Origin: Streptomyces sp. WZ-12
Lineage (GTDB): Bacteria; Actinomycetota; Actinomycetes; Streptomycetales; Streptomycetaceae
Direction: 5' to 3'
Length of the DNA stretch: 64,000 nucleotides
Assembly (NCBI RefSeq): GCF_028898845.1
Contig: NZ_CP118574.1
Coordinates: 9,101,001-9,165,000, forward strand
The first letter of the stretch is position 1. Every line of letters begins with the position of its first letter. The notes beneath the pieces were generated by a model that worked only from the letters and a program-made list of their open reading frames with translations, did not search any database and was not told where the DNA came from. The translations under genes were made by a program, and so were the position numbers. Positions 1-8,500 of this stretch are shown here, piece by piece.

Positions 1-1
1 C

Positions 2-2590
2 GCCCCCGGACGGCTGGACCTGCTCGGCAGGACCTCCCACCCGCCCGCCGACCAGGTCGCCGGCGCCCTACGGACCCGGCTCGGCGACGCCGATGTGCAA
101 CGGCTCAGGCACCTGGCCGGCCAACGACGGACCACCCTGTTCCCGGTGCTGCTCACCGGTTTCGCGCTGGCGGTCGCCGGCCTGTCCGGGCAGCGCGACC
201 TGGTGATCGGCAGCCCGGTCGCCGGCCGCACCCGGGCGGAACTCGCCGGGCTGGTCGGCTGCTTCGTCAACCTGCTGCCGCTGCGCCTCGACCTGTCGGG
301 CAACGCCGGCTTCGGCACGCTCCTCGGCCGGGTGCGTGAGGTCGTCCGACAGGGCCTCGACGACCAGGAGGTCCCGTTCGAGCGGATCGTCGAGGCCGTG
401 CGCCCCGGGCGTTCGCTCGCCGAAACCCCGCTCGTCCAGGCCGCGTTCGCCTACCAGAACACCCCGGCGCCACGGGTGGAACTCCCCGGCCTGACCGCGA
501 CCGCGCTGCGCTCGCCCCCGGTGGCCGCGAAGTTCCCGCTCACCATGACCGTGTCCCCGCTGCCCAACGGACTGGAGCTGGAGCTGGAGTTCGACCGGTC
601 CCGGCTGCACGACGCCACGGCGGCCGAGATCCTGGCCAGGACGGTCGCCGTACTGCGCTCCGCGGCCGAGGCCCCGGACCCGCCCAGCGCGTCGACCCGG
701 CCACTCGCACCCGCGCCGACCGCGACCGCTGCCCCGGCGGAGGGTACCGGCTGTCTGCACCACGAGGTCGAGCGGATCGCCGCCGGGCAGCCGGACGCCG
801 TAGCGCTCAGCCACGGCCGTGACCAGCTCAGCTACCGGGAGCTCAACGCGCGGGCCGACCGGCTCGCCGCAGTGCTACGGGCCGGCGGCTGCGGACCGGA
901 AGACCTGGTCGGGCTGTGCGCCGAACCCTCGATCGACCTGGTGGTCGGGATGCTCGGCATCCTCAAAGCGGGCGCGGCCTACGTGCCCATGGACCCGACC
1001 GATCCGCCCCGGCGCCGCGCGGAGCTGGCCTGTACCGCGGGTATCCGGCTGCTGCTCACCCGGTCCACCGTGCCGCACCCACCGGAACCCGGCGCGGACA
1101 CCCTGCTGTTGGACCGGCCCGGGAGCTGGCCCGCACCGGCGGCACCCGCCCGGGTGCGGGTGCACCCGGCCAACCTCGCCTACACCGTGTTCACTTCGGG
1201 ATCCACCGGCGGCCCCAAGGGCGTGCTGGTCAGCCATGCGCAGGTGACCGCGGTGCTGGCCGCGTGCCGGACCGCGCTCCCCGTGACACGCGAACGCCAG
1301 ACCTGGGCGCTGACCCACTCCCCGGCGTTCGACTTCTCCGTGTGGGAGATCTGGGGCGCGCTGACCAGCGGGGCGAGGCTGGTGCTCGTTCCCCCGGACG
1401 CGGTCCGCGCACCGGACGAGCTGTGGGCGACGCTGCTGGCCGAACGCGTCGGCGTGCTCGGCCAGACCCCGAGCGCCTTCCGGGCCCTGTTGACCACCGC
1501 GCTGCGGACCGGGCCGGGCGGCCCACCGCTCTCCCTCGTGGTCCTCGGCGGCGAGTCCTGCGAAGTGGCCAGGCTCGCCCCCTGGTTCGACCGGTTCGGT
1601 GAGCGCGGGCCGGAGTTGGTCAACATGTTCGGCGTCACCGAGACCACGGTGCACGTCACCAGCCGCCGGCTGCGGCCGGCCGACCGGCACGGCCCGGTGG
1701 CCAGCCCGCTGGGGCGGGCGATTCCCGGACAGCACGTCGAGGTGCTCGACGACGAGGGACGTCCGCTGCCGATCGGCGGCCGGGGCGAACTGGCCGTCAG
1801 CGGGGCCGGGGTGGCCCGGGGCTACCTCGGCCGCCCCGGACTGACCGCCGACCGCTTCCGACCCGCCCCCGGCAGCCCGGGCGGCCGGCGCTACCACACC
1901 GGTGACCTCGTCCGGCGGCTCCCCGACGAACTGGACTACCTCGGCCGGACCGACAAGCAACTCTCCCTGCGCGGCTACCGCATCGAACCCGGCGAGATCG
2001 AAGCCGCCCTGCTGACGCACCCCGCCGTACGCGACTGCCTGGTGGTCGCCCACGGCGCGGGGGAGCGCCGCCGGCTCGTGGCCTACCTGGTCGCCGAGAG
2101 CGCCGGGCAGGCCCGGGACCTGACCACCGGCCCGCTCCGGAGCTTCCTGTCCGACCAGCTCCCGCACCATCTGATCCCGCGCCAGACGGTGCTGTTGCCC
2201 GCGCTCCCGCTGACCAGGAACGGCAAACTCGACGAGTCGGCCCTGCCCGCCCCGCCCCTGGAGCCCGACCGGCCGCGGAGCCGCCCGCCGGCCACCTTGA
2301 CCGAATCGACGCTCGCCGGGCTGGCCGCCGGGGTACTGGGCTGGCCGAGCCCGGACGGCATCGGCCGGCACGACAACTTCTTCGACCTGGGCGGGGATTC
2401 GCTGCAACTCACCCAGTTCCACTTCCGGATCGTCACCGCCTTCGCCATCGACCTCCCGATCCGCCGGGTGTACCAGGCACCCGACATCGCCGCGCTGGCC
2501 GAGGCGGTCGACCGGGCGCGCGCCGGGCAGCGGAGCGCGCTGATCCGGGAGGCACTGCGGCTGGCCGAGGCGGGGGAGGAGCCGACATGA
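2..2590 (+). CDS. blmVII: NRPS C-A-PCP module, 5'-truncated (Thr-like pocket)
   Basis: The reading frame is open from base 2, so the start lies left of the window. It encodes the C-terminal half of a condensation domain (visible residues 1-225), an adenylation domain (about 245-750; TSGSTG from residue 398, a YHTGD core and an NGK lysine near the end) and a PCP with LGGDS and the pantetheine Ser at residue 800. Pocket residues read by alignment to the GrsA positions are D-F-W-G-V-G-M-V-H-K. This is the threonine signature except for Gly where Asn is usual at position 278, so Thr is likely but not certain. A C-A-PCP Thr module directly before a ligase-ACP-C-A-PCP-C-A gene matches BlmVII of the bleomycin line. 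The stop overlaps the next ATG (ATGA), implying translational coupling. Confidence 0.9.
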   Translation, partial: APGRLDLLGRTSHPPADQVAGALRTRLGDADVQRLRHLAGQRRTTLFPVLLTGFALAVAGLSGQRDLVIGSPVAGRTRAELAGLVGCFVNLLPLRLDLSGNAGFGTLLGRVREVVRQGLDDQEVPFERIVEAVRPGRSLAETPLVQAAFAYQNTPAPRVELPGLTATALRSPPVAAKFPLTMTVSPLPNGLELELEFDRSRLHDATAAEILARTVAVLRSAAEAPDPPSASTRPLAPAPTATAAPAEGTGCLHHEVERIAAGQPDAVALSHGRDQLSYRELNARADRLAAVLRAGGCGPEDLVGLCAEPSIDLVVGMLGILKAGAAYVPMDPTDPPRRRAELACTAGIRLLLTRSTVPHPPEPGADTLLLDRPGSWPAPAAPARVRVHPANLAYTVFTSGSTGGPKGVLVSHAQVTAVLAACRTALPVTRERQTWALTHSPAFDFSVWEIWGALTSGARLVLVPPDAVRAPDELWATLLAERVGVLGQTPSAFRALLTTALRTGPGGPPLSLVVLGGESCEVARLAPWFDRFGERGPELVNMFGVTETTVHVTSRRLRPADRHGPVASPLGRAIPGQHVEVLDDEGRPLPIGGRGELAVSGAGVARGYLGRPGLTADRFRPAPGSPGGRRYHTGDLVRRLPDELDYLGRTDKQLSLRGYRIEPGEIEAALLTHPAVRDCLVVAHGAGERRRLVAYLVAESAGQARDLTTGPLRSFLSDQLPHHLIPRQTVLLPALPLTRNGKLDESALPAPPLEPDRPRSRPPATLTESTLAGLAAGVLGWPSPDGIGRHDNFFDLGGDSLQLTQFHFRIVTAFAIDLPIRRVYQAPDIAALAEAVDRARAGQRSALIREALRLAEAGEEPT

Positions 2591-5500
2591 CCACCCAGGC
2601 GGCCACCATCGTCGAGGTCGCGCGGCAGCACGCCGCGCGCACACCGCACCGCCCCGCCTACCTGTTCCTCGCCGACGGGGTCACGGAGACGGCCAGCCGG
2701 GACTTCGCCGCCGTCGACCTGCGGGCCCGGGCGATCGCCGCGGAACTGGTGGCGCGCGGATGCCGGGGCGAGCGGGTGCTCATCGCCCACCCCTCCGGCA
2801 TCGAGTACGTCGAATCCTTCCTGGGCTGTCTGTACGCGGGAAGCGTCGCGGTCCCCTGCGACTCCGGGCGGGGCGGGGCCGGGGCGGAACGGCTCGCCGC
2901 CCTCCGCGCGGACGCCCGGCCCGCGTTGGTGCTCTGCCGGGCCGAGGACGCTCCCGCGGCGCTGGTCGGACTGCCCAGGGCCGACGTCAGCGCCGTCCCC
3001 GACGCGGCCGCCGACGACTGGACCCCGCCCCCGACCGACCCCGCCGCGACCGCGTTCCTGCAGTACACCTCGGGCTCGACCCGAACACCGCGGGGCGTGC
3101 GGGTCAGCCACGCCAACGTGCTGAGCAACGAGCGCGCGATCCAACTCGCCTGCGGCAACGACCGGGACGCGACCTTCGTCGGCTGGCTCCCGCTCTTCCA
3201 CGACATGGGCCTGATCGCCAACGTGCTGCAACCGCTGTACCTGGGTTCCCGGTCGGTGCTGATGCCACCGGGCGCCTTCCTGCGGGCGCCGCTGAACTGG
3301 CTGCGGGCCATCGAGCGGTACCGGGCCAGGGTCAGCGGCGGCCCCAACTTCGCCTACGAGCTGTGCCTGCAACGCATCGACGAGGCCACCAGGGCCACCC
3401 TCGACCTGTCGGGCTGGGCGGTGGCCTACAACGGCGCGGAGCCGGTCCGGGACACCACGATGCGCCGCTTCAGTGCGGGATTTCGCACCGCCGGATTCGC
3501 GCCGGCCGCCCACTTCCCCTGCTACGGCCTCGCCGAGGCGACCCTGATCGTGACGGCGACGCCGTTCGACCGGCCGCCGACCTCGGTGCGCGCCGAACCC
3601 GCCGCCCTCAGGGCGGGCCGGGTCACCCCCGTGCGGGCGGACGAGCACGGCAGCACGCTCGTCTCCAGCGGCCTTCCGGTCGCGGGGACCGAGGTGCGGA
3701 TCGTCGACCCGGAGACCCGAACGACGCTGCCGGCCGGGCGGATCGGCGAGGTCTGGCTGCGCGGCGAGGGCATCGCGGGCGGCTACCACAACCGGCCCGA
3801 GGAGACCGAGGAGACCTTCGGCGCCCGCCTCGCCGACCCCCACCAGGGCCCCTACCTCCGCACCGGCGACCTCGGATTCCTCCTGGACGGCGGGCTCCAC
3901 CTCACCGGGCGGCGCAAGGACCTCCTCGTCATCCGGGGCGAGAACCACCACCCGCACGATCTGGAGCACACTGCGGAACGCGCGGATCCGGCGCTACGGC
4001 CCTCCTGCGGGGCCGCCTTCCCCGTGGACGTCGACGGCGTCGAACGGCTGGTGCTCTGCTACGAACTCGCCACGAGCCGAGGGGAGTTGGACCTGGTCGG
4101 GATCGCCGCCAGAGTACGGCAGGCGATCGCCACCCGGCACGGCATCGAGACCCACCGCCTGGTCTTCCTGCCCAAGGGAGCGGTGCCGAAGACGACGAGC
4201 GGCAAGGTCCGCAGGCAGCACTGCCGACAGTCCTATGTGGACGGCGAGTTGCCCGTCCTCGGCATCGTGGGCACCGGCCGGATCGAGATCCCCGACCTCC
4301 CGGGCCGCGACGCGCTCGACGCGACGGCACCGGGCGACCGGGCCGCGGTCCTGGCGACCGCGCTGGCCACCACCGCCTCGGCGCTCGCCGGTATCGGCGG
4401 GACACCGCCCAGGCCGGACGAGCCGTTGGTCCGGCTCGGACTGGATTCGTTGCGGGCCACGGAACTGCGGCACCGCGTGCAGCGACGGTACGGGGTGGAC
4501 ATCGGCGCCGAGGCCCTTGTCGACGGAGACAGCCCCCACGACCTCGCCCGGCGCATCCTGGCGGCCGACGCGACCCCGGCGGCCGCGCGGACGTCCGCGG
4601 GCGCGGCCGACGGCGACGGCCGGCTCGCGCTGACCGCGAACCAGGAAGCGCTGTGGTTCGAGCACGAGTTGGACCCCCGGGGCGCCGCGTACAACCTCTC
4701 CCGGGTGCTCAGGCTGGACGGACCGCTGGACGCACCGGCGCTGGACCGGGCACTGCGGACGCTCACCGCGCGGCATCCGGCACTGCGCACCACCTTCCCG
4801 GTCCAGGACGGGCGACCGTGGTGCCGGGTGGAACCGGAAGGCCCGCGGCTGCGCGTCATCGATGTGCCGGGGGAGTCGGCGGAGCACCTCGGGGCGCGGT
4901 TGCTGGAGATGGTGGAGCGGCCCTTCGACCTGGCCGGGGCCGTGCCGTTCACGGCGACGCTGCTGCGCCGCGACGCGCACACGCATCTGCTGGTGCTGGT
5001 CGCGCACCACCTCGTGCTGGACCTGTGGTCCTTCCTGGTGATGCTCGACGAACTGCACACCTGCTACCTCGCGGAGACCACCGGCATCCCGGAGGCGCTC
5101 GCCCCGGCGGGCGATCCGCAGGCCACCGCGCTGGCCGACGCCGAGGACTATGCCAACTCCCCGGCGTACGCACGGGACCTCGCGTACTGGCGCGAGACGC
5201 TGGCCGGCGCACCGACGGGCCTCGCCCTGCCCACCGTCCGCCCGCACCCGCGCCAACGCGATTTCCACGGCGCCACCGCCGCATTCCGACTGCCGTCGGA
5301 GCTGGCCAACGAGGTGCGCGCGCTGGCGAAGCGACGCGACTGCACGCTGTTCACCGTGCTGCTCGCGGCATACCGGGCGCTGCTGCACCGCTGCACCGGC
5401 CGGCCGGACCTCGTGCTGGGCACGCTGCTGGCCGGCCGGGACTCCGCCGAACTCGCCGATGCCGTCGGTTACTTCGTCAACCCGGTACCGCTCCGCTCCC

Positions 5501-8500
5501 GCTGCCCCCGCGGAACCCCGTTCGCGACCCTGCTCACGGACACCGCGGCGCTGCTGAGGCAGGTGCTCACCCACGGCAGGTACCCCTTCCGCCGCCTGGT
5601 CACCGACCTCGCCCCGGCCAGGGACACCGGTCGGGCGACGCTGGTGCAGAGCCAGTTCGTCCTCCAGCAGGACAACGGCGCACTGCGGGACGGCACCTTC
5701 GCCCTGGCACAGGAGACCGCCGGGCGCGCGGCGTTCGGCGCGGCGACCGCCTCCGCGGTCGAGGTGCCCCGCCGCTGGTCACAGCTCGACCTCAGCCTCA
5801 GCATGGCGCTGGTGGGCGGCGAGCTGACCGGCCGCTGGGAGTACCGGACCGGCCTGTTCGACGCGGACGCGGTGGCCGCGTTGTCGAAGCACCTCACCGA
5901 GGTGCTGAGGGCCGCCGTGGCGACGCCCGAACGCGCGGTGGACGACATCCCGTTGAGCGAGGACCTCACGGGGGACGCCGGGGCCGGACCGGTGCGACGC
6001 CGGCCCGACCCCGGCGGCCTGCACCACCTGGTGGCCGCCGCCGCGGCCGCCCGCCCGGACGCCACCGCCGTCCTCGCAGTCGCGGCGGACGGCACCACCG
6101 CGGGGCTGAGCTACGCGGCGCTGCAACGGGCGGCGACCACGGTCGCGGCCGGGCTGCGGGCGGCCGGCGCGGCGCCCGGCGAACCCGTCGCCGTACTGCA
6201 TCGGCGCGGCCGCGAACTGCCGATCGGCTACCTCGCCGTGCTGAACGCCGGGTGCGCCGTACTGCCGTTGGACCCGGCGGACCCACCGCCCCGGCACGCC
6301 GCGATGCTGGCCGACAGCGGTGCCAGGTTCCTGCTGACCGAGGAGCCCTTGTGGCACCGCACCGCGACCCTGCCCGCCCGGGTACTGCTCACCACGGCGC
6401 TGCTCGCCGCACGGCCGGAGTGCCCGTATGCGGCGCGCGTCCACCCCGAGCAGCCCGCCTACCTGCTCTACACCTCGGGTTCCACCGGAGCGCCGAAGGG
6501 GGTGCTGGTGCCGCACCGCGGCATCGTCAACCGGCTGGCGTGGATGCAGGAGGAGTACCAACTCGGCGTCGGGGAGCGGGTGCTGCACAAGACGTCCGTG
6601 GGTTTCGACGTCTCCTGGTGGGAGCTGTGCTGGCCGCTGATCGCCGGCGGCACCGTGGTGCTCGCCGCGCCCGGTGCGCACCGGGACCCGCTGGAACTGG
6701 TGCGGCTCATCGAACGGGCCCGGATCACCGCCGTCCATTTCGTGCCGAGCATGTTCGCCCCGTTCCTGTCCGAGGCGGCGCGCACCGCCACCGGGCGCTC
6801 GCCGCTGCGCCGGGTGCTGTGCAGCGGCGAGGCGCTGCCGGCCACCGCCAGGGAGCGGTTCTTCGAGCTGTTCGCCGCGCAGTTGCACAACCTCTACGGC
6901 CCGACCGAGGCTTCCGTCGACGTCACGGCCTGGCAGTGCGCACCGTCCGACACGGGACCGGTCCCGATCGGGCGGCCGATCAGCAACACCTCGGTCCGGG
7001 TGCTCGACGACCGGCTCCGCCCGGTGCCGGTGCCGGCGACCGGCGAGCTGTTCATCGGCGGGGACGGGCTGGCCACCGGCTACCTCCGACGGCCGGAGCA
7101 GACCGCGGCGGCGTTCCTGCCCGCTCCTCACGGGGGTCCGGGGAGCCGGATCTACCGCACCGGTGACCGGGCCCGGCGCCGTCCCGACGGCGCGCTCGTC
7201 TTCCTCGGCCGGACCGACCAGCAGGTGAAGATCGCCGGAATGCGGGTCGAACTCGGCGAGGTCGCCGAACTGTTGAGGGCGTTGCCCGGCGTGACCGACG
7301 CCGTCGCCCTCGTGCGCGACGGCAGACTGACCGGCTATGTCACCGGACCGGACGCCCCGCCCCCCGCCGTGCTGCGCGACCGGCTGCGCCGTTCGGTGCC
7401 CGGCCACCTGGTGCCGACGGATCTCGTGGCGGTCGAGGCATTGCCGGTCACCGCGAGCGGCAAGCTGGACCGACGGACCCTACCCGCACCGGAGGAGGAC
7501 CCCGACCGGGAACGGTCGACCACCCCGGTGCCCACCGTCGAACTCACCCCGACCGAACGGGCCTTGGCGGCCCTGTGGGAGGGGCACCTCGGCGGGACGG
7601 GGATCGACGTGCACACCGATTTCTTCACCCTCGGCGGCGACTCGATCCTGGCGATCCGGATCGTCGCTTCGGCGAGGGCGGCGGGATACGGCTTCACCGT
7701 CACCGAGCTGCTGGCCCACCCCAGCGTCGCGGAGCTGGCGGCGTATCTCGACTCCCGGCGGGAGACTGCCCCGCAGGAGCCCGAGTCGAGCGGGAAGACG
7801 GTGCCACCGTTCGGCCTGTGCCCGGCGCTGGCCGGCCGGCCGGGACTGGCCGACGCCTACCCGGTCTCGATGGCCCAGCAGGCCCTGCTGGTCCACCGGA
7901 GCGACGACCCCGGCTACGAGGTGTACGTGACCAGCATCGCGGTGGCGGCCCCCCTCGACCCGGCCGCACTGGAACAGGCCGTCGCCCACACCCTGGCCCA
8001 ACACCCCTACCTGCGCTCCTACTTCGACCTCACCGGCCGTGCCGAGCCGGTACAACTCGTGCCGCAGACCGTCCCGCGGCCGCCCGTCGAGGTGCTCGAC
8101 CAGCGCTGCGATCCCGCCCGCGACAAGAGCTTCGGGGCGTGGCTGCTCAGCGAGCGCAAGCGGCACTTCGACCTCGACCGCGGGCCGCTGGTGCGGTTCA
8201 CCGCGCACGACCACGGCACCGGCTTCCGGCTGACCGTCAGCAGCTTCGCGCTCGACGGCTGGTGCACCGCACTGGTGCTCACCGGGCTGCTCGCCGCGTA
8301 CCGGGCCGCACTGCGGGGCCGCCCGCCCGCCCCGGCCGTACTCCGCACCGGGTACGCGGACTTCGTCGCACTGGAACGCGCCGCCATCCGCTCACCGGAG
8401 CACCGCGCCTTCTGGGCGGCGGAGCTGCGCGGCGCCGCACCCTGCACGCTGCCCCGAGGAACACACCAACGACCGCCGGCACAGGGGCCGGTGTACCAGC

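Noticed and set aside
2083..3969. Long open frames on the strand opposite the NRPS genes, here and throughout 1-45 kb
   Set aside because: They are mirror images of high-GC codon bias. Their translations are low-complexity Arg/Gly/Pro-rich and carry no family motifs, whereas the plus-strand frames encode recognisable domains.
2587..4600. Lipopeptide cluster, because of the acyl-AMP ligase-ACP start
   Set aside because: The ligase-ACP front also occurs in BlmVI, and the Ser/Asn pockets, beta-Ala/Cys/Cy/Ox modules and sugar genes all fit the bleomycin family better.
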